This document shows positions 15,662-24,176 of a stretch of DNA of 64,000 nt, in pieces. A model generated the notes under the pieces. It did no database searches. It saw only the letters and a program-made list of their open reading frames with translations, and was not told where the DNA came from. Both the position numbers and the translations under genes were made by a program. Where the stretch lies: assembly GCF_039954625.1 (NCBI RefSeq), contig NZ_CP157199.1, positions 1,798,001-1,862,000 on the forward strand, in the 5' to 3' direction. The number at the start of each line of letters is the position of its first letter. Within the stretch, counting starts at the first letter, position 1. Source of the DNA: Pontimicrobium sp. SW4. GTDB taxonomy: Bacteria; Bacteroidota; Bacteroidia; Flavobacteriales; Flavobacteriaceae.

Positions 15662-16327
15662 ATGCTGAAAGCTATGAAATTTTATATAACTTCTTTACTT
15701 CTTCTATGTTTTACATTTGCCTCAATGGCTCAAGTAAATGATTTTCAAAAAGGATTTAAAATAAGTCCTATTGATAGTACTACACAAGTTGAGTTAAAAT
15801 TTTCTTTTAGACTATCTCCTGTAATAGGTTTAACTAATAAAAATATTAGGTATACGCTTAACTATAAATCACTACCTAAATCAAATAAAAAGGAATACAC
15901 AGTAGATATGACCAAAAAAAGTTCTTTAGTTAATAAAGAATGGAAAATTAAACAACGTTTTAGTGAGGACAGACAAGACTTAGATGAGTTTGAGAAGGAT
16001 TACTATTTAGGTGATTTGAGAACTACTTCAAAAACTGTAGTTATAAAATGTAGAGATCATGAATATGTTGATGGGGATAGAATTAAATTAACAGTGAATG
16101 ATGTTGTTATTCATCCAAACATAAGGCTTTATGGAGATTTCTATACTATTGATATAGACTTAAAAGAAGGTTATAATACTATTAATTTCATTGCCTTAAA
16201 CGAAGGTGAGTCTTCTCCAAATACAGCACAACTTATGGTGTTAGACCCTAATGGTAATACGTTGACATCTAATAAATGGCTAATTAGAACTGGTTATAAA
16301 GCGACTTTGGTTATTATAAAGGAGTAA
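15662..16327 (+). CDS. Secreted protein of unknown function
   Basis: A 221-aa protein with a signal peptide (SLLLLCFTFASMAQ, cleavage after about residue 23). The first ATG is used; a second at 15674 (MKFYIT) gives a more typical signal peptide. The mature part is mostly beta-strand-rich, with DRIKLTVNDVVIHPNIRL and ALNEGESSPNTAQLMVLD, which suggests a beta-sandwich fold. I do not recognise a family function. It is divergently placed from the sulfur island, with a -7-like TATCTTTA at 15638-15645. Confidence 0.75.
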   Translation: MLKAMKFYITSLLLLCFTFASMAQVNDFQKGFKISPIDSTTQVELKFSFRLSPVIGLTNKNIRYTLNYKSLPKSNKKEYTVDMTKKSSLVNKEWKIKQRFSEDRQDLDEFEKDYYLGDLRTTSKTVVIKCRDHEYVDGDRIKLTVNDVVIHPNIRLYGDFYTIDIDLKEGYNTINFIALNEGESSPNTAQLMVLDPNGNTLTSNKWLIRTGYKATLVIIKE

Positions 16328-16658
16328 GTTTACTTCCCGATACAGAAAGTAATTAATCAGTATTAAAAGCACTTAATCCTAAAAAGGTACAAAAATGGCA
16401 CATCTTAAATCAAAAAAGATCAAAATAAAACTAAAATTGATTAACAAATAATTTAGAATACCATCCTCTATAATTATTAGTGAGTTTTTTGAAACAATAA
16501 TTTTCTAAAGTATTTTTATAATATGTAATCAATTTCAAAATTTGAATACCACTAACGTGTTATATCCTGATTAGAGAAAAAGTGTTAATCTTTATCATGA
16601 TATAATATTATTAAGTGGCAGCTATTAACCTCTTATCTCAAAGGGGTAATTTATAGAA
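16328..16658. other. Intergenic stretch with no recognised feature
   Basis: 331 bp between convergent genes. It is AT-rich, with only very short frames, no clear terminator hairpin, and no repeat shared with the rest of the window that I could see. Confidence 0.6.
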
Positions 16659-17489
16659 TTAGTTCAACGAAGACCAAACACCTGTGGTAACTGTTTCTCT
16701 TGCATAATTGGTGAAATCTTTAGCTTTTCTACCTAGTACTTTTTCTATATCATTAGTTATCGTAGAATTTCTACCATCCAGAACCTCAGTAAATAGGTAT
16801 TTTACTAACCAAATGAAATCTTCTGGGACTTGAAATTCTCTAAGCATGTTTGTGTATTCTTCCATTGAAATGGAATGAAATTGAATATCTCTTCCTGTTA
16901 CTTTTGAAATTTCTGCAGTAACCTCTTTGAAAGTTAAAAGATGAGGTCCTGTCAATTCATATATTTGTCCAATATGATTGTCATCTAATAGAGCTTCTAC
17001 AACTACATCTGCAATATCATCATTATCAACAAAAGGAATAAGTGCTTCAGCTCTAGGCAATGCAACATGACCTGCCTTTATTGGATCCAAAAAGAAACTT
17101 TCACTAAAATTTTGGTTGAACCAGTCTGAACGAACAATTGTCCAATCTGCTCCTGAATTCATTACTATTTGTTCACATTTTTGAGCTTCTTTTTCGCCTC
17201 TTCCAGAGAGTAATACCATTTTTCGGACTCCATTTTTCACTGATAATGCTGTGAAGTTTTCTATTATTGGCACAGCGCCTGGAACAGCTAGGTCTGGTTG
17301 AAAAGTGATGTAAACGGTATCAATCCCCTTTAAAGCGTCTTCCCATGTTTCTGGCTTTTCCCAATCAAATTTAGGGTTTCCATTTCTTGAACCAATACGA
17401 ATTGATTTTCCTAATCTGATTAATCGTTGGGCAACTCTACGACCTGTTTTTCCAGTACCTCCCAATATTAAAATTGTTTTTTTCGACAT
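16659..17489 (-). CDS. NmrA-like NAD(P)-binding protein
   Basis: A 276-aa atypical short-chain dehydrogenase-like protein. The N-terminal nucleotide-binding loop is GGTGKTGRRV (residues 9-18). The middle contains LLSGRGEKEAQ and WTIVRSDWFNQNFSES, typical of the NmrA/NAD(P)H-binding family. The usual YxxxK catalytic pair is not obvious, so it may bind rather than reduce. It follows the DUF1772 gene by 23 bp and probably shares its promoter, which carries an 18-bp motif also found upstream of the adjacent outer-membrane protein gene. Substrate unknown. Confidence 0.85.
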   Translation of the reverse strand: MSKKTILILGGTGKTGRRVAQRLIRLGKSIRIGSRNGNPKFDWEKPETWEDALKGIDTVYITFQPDLAVPGAVPIIENFTALSVKNGVRKMVLLSGRGEKEAQKCEQIVMNSGADWTIVRSDWFNQNFSESFFLDPIKAGHVALPRAEALIPFVDNDDIADVVVEALLDDNHIGQIYELTGPHLLTFKEVTAEISKVTGRDIQFHSISMEEYTNMLREFQVPEDFIWLVKYLFTEVLDGRNSTITNDIEKVLGRKAKDFTNYARETVTTGVWSSLN

Positions 17490-17512
17490 AATGTTTACAT
17501 TAAATTATTTGA

Positions 17513-18028
17513 TTAAATTTTTATTGAAATGGATTCATTGAGGAAGCTAGAAACTAAAATTGCTATAAAAGAAAGTACCGAGAAAACCGTTCTAATCGTA
17601 TTAAATTGATTCCATTGACCTTCATAGTGCAATCTTGTTAGCCTTAGCTCCTCAACATTTAATTTGGTTAAGTCAACTAAATCTAAAGACTCATTCATAG
17701 GAACATTACCAAAAGCTGTTACTCCTATAGTACCTATGCCATAAAAAAGAATAGCAGCTGTAATTAACCAAAAAGAATTATCTATACTGACTTTGAATTG
17801 AAAGTAGGCACTCAGTATTAAAAAGAGAATTGCACCAAAGAAAATGATATAAAACTCAGGGTTTAAAATCGCCCTATTTATAGACTGCATTGTTCCTAAA
17901 TAGCTTCTATCTGAAATGTTTTTTAATCCTGGAATAACTGAAATTTTCCAAGCATAAAATAACCCTGCTGAAAGCCCTGTAATTAAAATTGCAAGTAGTA
18001 ATGTGACAGTTTTTAAATTTATTTCCAT
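17513..18028 (-). CDS. DUF1772-family membrane protein
   Basis: A 171-aa protein with four predicted membrane helices (about residues 8-28, 58-78, 87-107 and 145-163) and the DUF1772 (anthrone-oxygenase-like) pattern, including a late loop LHYEGQWNQFNTIRTV. The function of most bacterial members is unknown. It pairs with the NmrA-like gene, a common combination, and probably forms a two-gene unit controlled by the nearby AraC-type regulator. Confidence 0.8.
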   Translation of the reverse strand: MEINLKTVTLLLAILITGLSAGLFYAWKISVIPGLKNISDRSYLGTMQSINRAILNPEFYIIFFGAILFLILSAYFQFKVSIDNSFWLITAAILFYGIGTIGVTAFGNVPMNESLDLVDLTKLNVEELRLTRLHYEGQWNQFNTIRTVFSVLSFIAILVSSFLNESISIKI

Positions 18029-18044
18029 GTTACCTTATTTAAGG

Positions 18045-18093
18045 CAAACATATGACGCTTTTAATCTTGAAAATTGAACAAAGCCGTCAAACT
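18045..18093 (-). promoter_or_regulatory. Promoter of the DUF1772 operon with 18-bp motif (copy S1)
   Basis: Plus-strand motif TTGAACAAAGCCGTCAAA at 18076-18093. The -7 element TATGTTTG lies at 18052-18045, with 23 bp between them. Two further copies (18729-18746 and 29572-29589) share 15-16 of 18 positions and a similar distance to a -7 element. A binding site for the adjacent AraC protein is inferred. Confidence 0.55.
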
Positions 18094-18125
18094 GAAAAAG
18101 CAATTAGCAATTACAAAGGATTTTA

Positions 18126-18674
18126 CTAAAATTGATATCCAGCAGATAGCTGAAAAACACCATTAGTAACATCTGGGTTCTCTACAACTGGTATAATACC
18201 CAAATTATATCTTACCTGAAAGAATAAACTTGACTTTAATTGATAGCCTAACCCAAAACTAGCACTAAGGTCAAAATTTTCTGAGTCAGTATCAAAAACA
18301 GATTGATTATCATTATCCAATTCAATTTCATCATTTACTAAAAATGCAAATTGAGGACCTACTTCAATACTGAAACCATTCACTATGTGATATTTTGCCA
18401 ATAAAGGTAATAGCAGATAATCTAATTTTACTTGTACAATATCTTCTTCTGCACCTTGTGAGGAATACATTAATTCTGGTTGTATAGAGAACTTATTATT
18501 AATTTCAATTTCTGACACAACTCCTATATGAAACCCTATTCGTGAATCTACATTTAACTCTCCTCCATTTATTGTTGCCACATTAATACCAGATTTAACA
18601 CCAAACTTTAAACTTTGTGCATTTAAACTTCCTGCAAAAAAAATAGCCACTACTGCTATACATAATTTCTTCAT
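18126..18674 (-). CDS. Outer-membrane beta-barrel protein (PorT/porin-like)
   Basis: A 182-aa protein with a signal peptide (LCIAVVAIFFAGSLNAQ) and alternating beta-strands (KFGVKSGINVATING, FSIQPELMYSSQG, LSASFGLGYQLKS, FFQVRYNLGIIP). It ends in the aromatic residue of outer-membrane barrels (LSAGYQF). This is the small eight-strand barrel family common in Bacteroidetes. Its promoter has the S2 motif, so it may be co-regulated with the DUF1772 operon. No specific function can be assigned. Confidence 0.85.
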   Translation of the reverse strand: MKKLCIAVVAIFFAGSLNAQSLKFGVKSGINVATINGGELNVDSRIGFHIGVVSEIEINNKFSIQPELMYSSQGAEEDIVQVKLDYLLLPLLAKYHIVNGFSIEVGPQFAFLVNDEIELDNDNQSVFDTDSENFDLSASFGLGYQLKSSLFFQVRYNLGIIPVVENPDVTNGVFQLSAGYQF

Positions 18675-18699
18675 AATATTTTTTAATTTAAATTAAGGG

Positions 18700-18746
18700 C
18701 AAGTTTATTGAGATATCAATCTTAAGAATTGTATAAACCCGACAAA
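18700..18746 (-). promoter_or_regulatory. Promoter of the barrel protein gene with 18-bp motif (copy S2)
   Basis: Plus-strand motif TTGTATAAACCCGACAAA at 18729-18746. The -7 element TAAACTTG (one mismatch) lies at 18707-18700, with 21 bp between them. The site lies in the intergenic region directly downstream of the AraC gene. Confidence 0.5.
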
Positions 18747-18763
18747 TAAAATGGAATACTATT

Positions 18764-19546
18764 TTAAAGAGAAAGTTCCTTTTGAAACTCCTTTGGTGTT
18801 TTTCCTGTAAACTTTTTAAAGGTTCTAATAAAATGTGATTGGTCTGCAAAGCCATTTTCATATCCTATTTTAGTTAAGCTATCATAATCAGAAGTTGTAA
18901 TTTGCTTTATAGAAGAACTAAACTGAATAATTTTTGCAAATTGCTTTGTTGTTACTCCCATATCCCTCATGAAATGGCGTTCTAATGTTCTTTCAGTAAC
19001 ACACAGTCTATCTCTTACTTCTTTTACACTAATATTACCGTTAGAGCTTAGAATAAGGTTTGTAGCCAATTTGACTCTATAATCTGGATTAGAAGATGCG
19101 TTTTTAAGCAATTCTTCAAAATAATTGGCTAAAATACCTATGGTTTCATCTTTACTTGAGGTTTGATTTAATTTGGCTAAAGTTACATTGGTATCTACAT
19201 TTTTTATCAACTTAAGATCAAAGCAATCATCATTTAATATTTTAGGGTCAACCCCTAATAAAATTTTAACAGCAAAAGGGTACAGTCTAATGTCTATTAA
19301 TTGAAATGCTCCTTTTATATCTAATGATATTGGTGCTATAGTTTGACCGTACAAATAAAACTCAGACAACTCTTTATTCCCCGGGTTTAAATAAAATGGA
19401 TTATTTGATTTGGAATACACAATCCCCGGAAAACCATTTGCATAAAATGGATAACTTTTTTCAGTAGATTCCTCATAATTTTCAAGGAACATAATTTCTT
19501 TGACAAATGGATGAAGGCTTTTATTTTTGGAAATCTGTTTTATCAT
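18764..19546 (-). CDS. AraC-family transcriptional regulator
   Basis: A 260-aa regulator. The C-terminal 100 residues hold the two helix-turn-helix units of AraC proteins (VKEVRDRLCVTERTLERHF and LTKIGYENGFADQSHFIRTFKKFTGKTPKEF). The N-terminal 150 residues are a sensing domain (start HPFVKEIMFLENYEE) of the kind usual in Bacteroidetes AraC proteins. The gene lies between the barrel/DUF1772 genes and the DUF4395 gene. The two nearby copies of the 18-bp motif make it the candidate regulator of those promoters. Confidence 0.9.
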   Translation of the reverse strand: MIKQISKNKSLHPFVKEIMFLENYEESTEKSYPFYANGFPGIVYSKSNNPFYLNPGNKELSEFYLYGQTIAPISLDIKGAFQLIDIRLYPFAVKILLGVDPKILNDDCFDLKLIKNVDTNVTLAKLNQTSSKDETIGILANYFEELLKNASSNPDYRVKLATNLILSSNGNISVKEVRDRLCVTERTLERHFMRDMGVTTKQFAKIIQFSSSIKQITTSDYDSLTKIGYENGFADQSHFIRTFKKFTGKTPKEFQKELSL

Positions 19547-19621
19547 AATATTAAGCTTTTATTAAGGTACAATATTGTTTCAACTTGCTTTAAAGGCTTA
19601 CCATCAGTGACTTTGGTTAAA

Positions 19622-20278
19622 TTATAAGGAGTCAATAAATTTCATCAAGTAAATTGGTTTTTTGCTATAGAATTCATTGAAGAGGAATATGATTAACAAT
19701 ATGTACGCTATTAGCCCCAAGACGATTATAAATTGAGCCTTTGATGTTTTTTGAATATCTTCTCTTGAATTTATATCACATATCTCTCCTGGACAATACT
19801 GAGCTTTTTCTCTGTAAAACAAACCATATATTTTGCAGCCAAGACAAACATTAAAAGCTGTCTCAAAATATAAAAAAATGAGACAAATTAAACATACTAG
19901 CCCTGTAGCAACAGGGTGAAAGGTGTTTAACCCTATTGTAAAAAAGGCAATAGTTGCAGAGAAGATTATGCCTATTATCCAAGCAAACTTTTTTTGTGGT
20001 GCACCAACATATATAGGCTTTTGTTTGTTTGTAATTAATCGACCTATAATTAATAACGGCGCAAATTTTGGATTGATAAAAACACGTATTATCATTTCTG
20101 TTAAAAATATTGTGATCATATATTTCAACATTAAGAACTTACCGCTAAAACCTGCTAATATTATAGCAATAAACATAAAAAGAAATATTATTCCTGCCGA
20201 TGCTCTTATTTCTCTTTCATTTAGAACTGGTATATTATAACCTTCCACTTTTTCTCCAAATTGTTTTATTCTACTCAT
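19622..20278 (-). CDS. DUF4395-family membrane protein
   Basis: A 218-aa protein with about five hydrophobic segments. It has the DUF4395 features: an early FGEKVEGYNIPVLNEREIRASAG, a central FINPKFAPLLIIGRLITN, and cysteines in NVCLGCKIYG and YCPGEIC near the C-terminus. The function of the family is not known; the paired cysteines suggest redox or metal chemistry. It is 13 bp after the dehalogenase-like gene's stop and may be co-transcribed with it. Confidence 0.8.
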   Translation of the reverse strand: MSRIKQFGEKVEGYNIPVLNEREIRASAGIIFLFMFIAIILAGFSGKFLMLKYMITIFLTEMIIRVFINPKFAPLLIIGRLITNKQKPIYVGAPQKKFAWIIGIIFSATIAFFTIGLNTFHPVATGLVCLICLIFLYFETAFNVCLGCKIYGLFYREKAQYCPGEICDINSREDIQKTSKAQFIIVLGLIAYILLIIFLFNEFYSKKPIYLMKFIDSL

Positions 20279-20291
20279 AATTTATTTGTAA

Positions 20292-21302
20292 TTAATTTGA
20301 CTTTTGTTGATTACGGCGATACCAGTCTGAAATTGCTCGTCCAATTGCATCAGGCTGATCTTCTTGAATAAAATGCAACCCCAAACCAACGTAAACCGTT
20401 TCATAATTTTTAAATTGGGTTGTTAGATATTCTATCATTTTTGGTGGATTTACACCGCCAGGAGAAGCATATATATGCAGTTTTGATATAGAAGTATTTT
20501 TTAACCACTCTCCATAATGCTCAATTACTTTTGTTGTATTTTCTGGGACACCTCCTATTGGCAATTCTGCTAATAAAACAGAGAGTGATTTTCTACTTAG
20601 CTTCTCTTGAAATGGAGCACGATAAGCTTCCATTTCTTCAAATGTTAAATCGCGTACAATGCTATTAGGAAGTAGCTGTTCTATAAGTATATTTTTGTCA
20701 ATAAGCATTTCTGCTCCCTGCACAGGATCTCTCCAAGTTCTAAACAGGTTACCATAAGATCCTAAGGCTTCATAACTCTCCATTGGCACAAATGGAGGAA
20801 TTAAAGCTTCCATTATCACAAGTCCTTTAATATTATTTTCATGTCGTGAAGCATAATCTAATCCAAAGACAGATCCCCAGTCATGCACTACTAAAGTGAT
20901 ATTTTTGAGTTTAAGGGCTTTTATAAAACCTTCCAAATACCTTATATGGTCACTAAATTTATACTCAATTTGAGGTTTAGCAGATTTTCCAAAACCAATA
21001 TTATCAAGCGCAATTACTCTACCCTGTTTTTGTAAGTATGGTAAAATATTTCTCCAAAGATAAGATGAGGTTGGGTTACCATGAAGGAACAAAATAGGAT
21101 CACCTTCTCCTAATTCTACATAATGCATTGTTGACCCAAGAACTTCCACATATTTAGATTCAAATGGGAATTCCGATGAAATTTTAGGAGGCGAGGGTTT
21201 ACTACTTGTTTGAGCATGAATTTGTTTTCCAAATAATCCCAAAAAGGCAACTATTGCAATGAAATAATGACAATTACGCTTTAATAACTTATTGTTTATC
21301 AT
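20292..21302 (-). CDS. Exported haloalkane dehalogenase-like alpha/beta hydrolase
   Basis: From the ATG at 21302 (336 aa) the protein begins with a signal peptide ending near IHAQ (residue 31). A longer frame from 21353 would overlap the upstream gene and bury the signal. The body matches haloalkane dehalogenases: HGNPTSS (halide-binding N76), nucleophile D141 followed by W142 in VVHDWGS, E165 in IMEALIPP, and catalytic H310 in GLGLHFIQED. Such enzymes hydrolyse carbon-halogen bonds to alcohols. An aspartate nucleophile distinguishes it from serine esterases. Export to the periplasm is unusual for this family. Preceded by a DUF2306 gene. Confidence 0.85.
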   Translation of the reverse strand: MINNKLLKRNCHYFIAIVAFLGLFGKQIHAQTSSKPSPPKISSEFPFESKYVEVLGSTMHYVELGEGDPILFLHGNPTSSYLWRNILPYLQKQGRVIALDNIGFGKSAKPQIEYKFSDHIRYLEGFIKALKLKNITLVVHDWGSVFGLDYASRHENNIKGLVIMEALIPPFVPMESYEALGSYGNLFRTWRDPVQGAEMLIDKNILIEQLLPNSIVRDLTFEEMEAYRAPFQEKLSRKSLSVLLAELPIGGVPENTTKVIEHYGEWLKNTSISKLHIYASPGGVNPPKMIEYLTTQFKNYETVYVGLGLHFIQEDQPDAIGRAISDWYRRNQQKSN

Positions 21303-21334
21303 AATTTTAAATTTTAAAGGAAACCAATGAATAA

Positions 21335-22144
21335 TTAAACTCGTGGCAACCATAGATTTTTAGTAGCGGCAAAAATTCCAACGAGCATTAAAATTGTTAA
21401 AGCAACGAGGAGAAAAGAAACAGCGTATTTAGCTAAAATGTTTTTTCTTTTTTGGACTCCTAAATAAAACTCAAAAACAACCAATGGTAATGCATATTGA
21501 GCAATCCCTAAAAAAGTTAAAAAAGGCCCTTGAAAAGTTTTCATATCGAATCCTACGGGGCCATTATTAATAAAGAGCCAAAACATTAAACCTATTCTAA
21601 AAAACCAAACACCACTAACAACCAAGAATAGTCTAATTGTCCAGATACGATGTTCTTTAAAATTTCGTTTCAAAGCAAAGCGCCAAGCCAAAACTGCGCA
21701 GATAATAATTAAAACCGCATTAATACTAATGGTAATTGCTCCCGTAGTTCCTCCAGCACTACCTCTGGTTAATATCATATACAGGCCACTAACGCTTAAA
21801 ATAATTGCAGTTACAATATAAATTTTACCATTCCATCGATGAAAATTTCTAGCACGATTTCTTAATTGTTGGCTAAATTGAAGTGGTCCACCAACAATAA
21901 TAATTATGGCAAAAAATAAATGTATGGCAACTGCTAAATTTCCCGTAGTCTCACCATAAACATAACCTTGAGGGAGCACTTTATTCCAATTTTCTAAATT
22001 TCCGTGAATGGCAGAGCCTCCATAGAAAGTGGCCACATAATATGCAAAGATCCATTGTCCCAACACAGCCAAAACAAACCACAATGTTACAGTGGCGTTT
22101 AGAACCTTGTTTGCTTTTTTGATTTTGCTTCTGTGTATATTCAT
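21335..22144 (-). CDS. DUF2306-family membrane protein
   Basis: A 269-aa inner-membrane protein with about seven helices and the DUF2306 histidine pattern: NLAVAIHLFFAIIIIVGGPLQF, NFHRWNGKIY and KEHRIWTIRLFLVVSGVWFFR. The spaced histidines suggest haem or metal binding as in cytochrome b561-like folds, but no function is established. First gene of a probable unit with the dehalogenase-like and DUF4395 genes. Confidence 0.82.
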   Translation of the reverse strand: MNIHRSKIKKANKVLNATVTLWFVLAVLGQWIFAYYVATFYGGSAIHGNLENWNKVLPQGYVYGETTGNLAVAIHLFFAIIIIVGGPLQFSQQLRNRARNFHRWNGKIYIVTAIILSVSGLYMILTRGSAGGTTGAITISINAVLIIICAVLAWRFALKRNFKEHRIWTIRLFLVVSGVWFFRIGLMFWLFINNGPVGFDMKTFQGPFLTFLGIAQYALPLVVFEFYLGVQKRKNILAKYAVSFLLVALTILMLVGIFAATKNLWLPRV

Positions 22145-22322
22145 TTGTTTATTTGAACTTATTTCGAGTTTGTTTTTATCCGATTTATTTTTTATAACTG
22201 TTTGATAACGATTTGTTAATTACTATTTTATATAATTTAATTTTGCTTTTAGAACCTTGTTTGTTTAATGATTACTGTTGCTGCCAACCTTTAACCATTA
22301 TTAAATTAGATGAAAGTTCGTT

Positions 22323-24119
22323 TTATTCACTTTTTTGTAATTCCACAAGCTTACTCCTTGCACTGTTGTTTTGAGGATTTAATTCAAGTGATTTCGAATA
22401 GTTTTTAATTGCCAAATCAATTTCTCCTGCTTTCATACAGGCTTCTGCATAACTATCATACACTTTGTAACTATCAGGGTAGAGTATCATATTCACTTTG
22501 AAAGTGTTTAGTGATAATGTCATTCTGTCCTCGTGGAAAAAATCGTAACCAATATCATTTATGTAGCTTTCAGTTACAGTTGGATGGTTAGGGTCGAGCT
22601 CCAATAGATTCTGATAGGCTATACGTGCGTTTTCAAAGTCACCATCAAGAAGGAATTCCACTGGACTTTTTTTGTCATTAGCTACCTTGACAAAAGTTGA
22701 AGTTATAGCTCCATCATTCCTATTACGGTAAAGTAAATTGGTAGTTCCATTTTCAGAGTTTATCTTGAATTGAATAAGTCGACTAGAATTTCTTTTAACA
22801 AAAAGACTATCTGAAAATTTGACTAGTTCTTCAGCTTCTAAATCAAGAATATTTTTAATAAACAGTAGATTGTCTTTTTGAAAAACTTCATCAGTAAAGT
22901 TATTGGACTGATATTTCCCAGTAATTTTATCGACTAATGACTGTTCAATTTCCATTTTTTTATGTACCGGAACATAATTATCCCAATCATATGCCTGAGC
23001 TACAGAGCGCATTACTTCGGCATTAAATTCTGGAAAAGTAGAATTAGTCATCACAACGACACCATAACCTTTGTCTCTATGAGCTACTATCTCAGCATAA
23101 AAACCTGTATTCCATCCATGATGCCTTAAGTAGATTTCATTGTTTCTATTTAAAAGTTGAAACCCTAATCCGAGCGTAAATGACCAATCATTATTATGCA
23201 CACCATATGGTGTACCCATTGATGCTGACAAATCTTTAGACTGTTGTATATGAGTTATGAATTTGGCATAGTCCTCGGCAGTTGTCCATAGTCCGCCTGA
23301 AGCCATTGCCGGCTGGATATTTCTTCCACCTTCAACCATAGAGCCATCCTGTAAATAACCTGTTGCTGCCTTTTTTAATTGGTCGGGTGTAAGGGTTTGA
23401 TCAAACGTGCTACTGACCATTTCTAGGGGTTGCAGCACGAGTTCATGCATGACCTCTGGGAAGGTTTTTCCCTCAACATCTAGCATCATTTGTTGAATGG
23501 GCACATAGCTGGCGTATGCAAAACGAACGCTTTCATTGGGCTCTTTATTTACAGTAAGTGGCTCGTTTGAGGCTGGGGGAGTTCCATTTAGTATCTCTAC
23601 AAGTGTTGGAATTTCTTCGTTTATACCATATGATTCTGTTACACGCGGGTGTATTCCAGCAGAATGGTTTAAAAGATTTTTTATTGTTACTTTCTTTTCT
23701 TTGGTAAATTCATTTTCTGGTACTTTCCAAGATTTTAAATAGCTGTTAATGTTTTCATCTAAGTCTAATTTATGTTGTTCTACAAGACGTAATGTACCAT
23801 ATGCCGTTACTGGCATACTAGTTGCCGCTGCTTGGAAAAGTGTTTGTGTCGTTACAGGAGTTTGACTTTCCTTATCCATCACACCATACCCTTTTGCCCA
23901 AGCAATTTCACCGTTATGTATAATTGCAATACTCACACCTGGTATTCCATAATGTTTCATCCGTTCTTCTATAGACCATGTGGAATCACCTTCTATGTGC
24001 ACCCGAGTTGTAAGACCAGTTTCTACCTCTTTAATTAAATCAATTGTAGTAGTCTTTGATTTTTTTGTACATGATTGGAAAAGAATTAAGATGAAGATAA
24101 TTGAAATACTGTTTTTCAT
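22323..24119 (-). CDS. Serine-hydrolase-fold lipoprotein with C-terminal TPRs, catalytic Ser/Lys missing
   Basis: A 598-aa protein: lipobox FQSC, a class C beta-lactamase/penicillin-binding fold (about residues 40-390), then a C-terminal region with TPR-like helices (about 495-598). In active relatives the first motif reads roughly QAGSISKPVTA (SxxK); here the same position reads QAAATSMPVTA, so both catalytic Ser and Lys are replaced (Ala, Met). The bases at about 23812-23840 confirm this. The HHGWNTGF motif near residue 338 is kept. The fold may bind a ligand or partner without hydrolysis. Lipid-anchored and probably facing the periplasm or cell surface. Confidence 0.85.
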   Translation of the reverse strand: MKNSISIIFILILFQSCTKKSKTTTIDLIKEVETGLTTRVHIEGDSTWSIEERMKHYGIPGVSIAIIHNGEIAWAKGYGVMDKESQTPVTTQTLFQAAATSMPVTAYGTLRLVEQHKLDLDENINSYLKSWKVPENEFTKEKKVTIKNLLNHSAGIHPRVTESYGINEEIPTLVEILNGTPPASNEPLTVNKEPNESVRFAYASYVPIQQMMLDVEGKTFPEVMHELVLQPLEMVSSTFDQTLTPDQLKKAATGYLQDGSMVEGGRNIQPAMASGGLWTTAEDYAKFITHIQQSKDLSASMGTPYGVHNNDWSFTLGLGFQLLNRNNEIYLRHHGWNTGFYAEIVAHRDKGYGVVVMTNSTFPEFNAEVMRSVAQAYDWDNYVPVHKKMEIEQSLVDKITGKYQSNNFTDEVFQKDNLLFIKNILDLEAEELVKFSDSLFVKRNSSRLIQFKINSENGTTNLLYRNRNDGAITSTFVKVANDKKSPVEFLLDGDFENARIAYQNLLELDPNHPTVTESYINDIGYDFFHEDRMTLSLNTFKVNMILYPDSYKVYDSYAEACMKAGEIDLAIKNYSKSLELNPQNNSARSKLVELQKSE

Positions 24120-24176
24120 ATTCTATATTTGTTAATGTGTTTGAACGTCTTATACGATGTTAGCCCTTATTCTTAA

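Noticed and set aside
20292..21353. Dehalogenase-like gene from the upstream ATG at 21353
   Set aside because: It overlaps the DUF2306 gene and places 17 extra residues before a good signal peptide.
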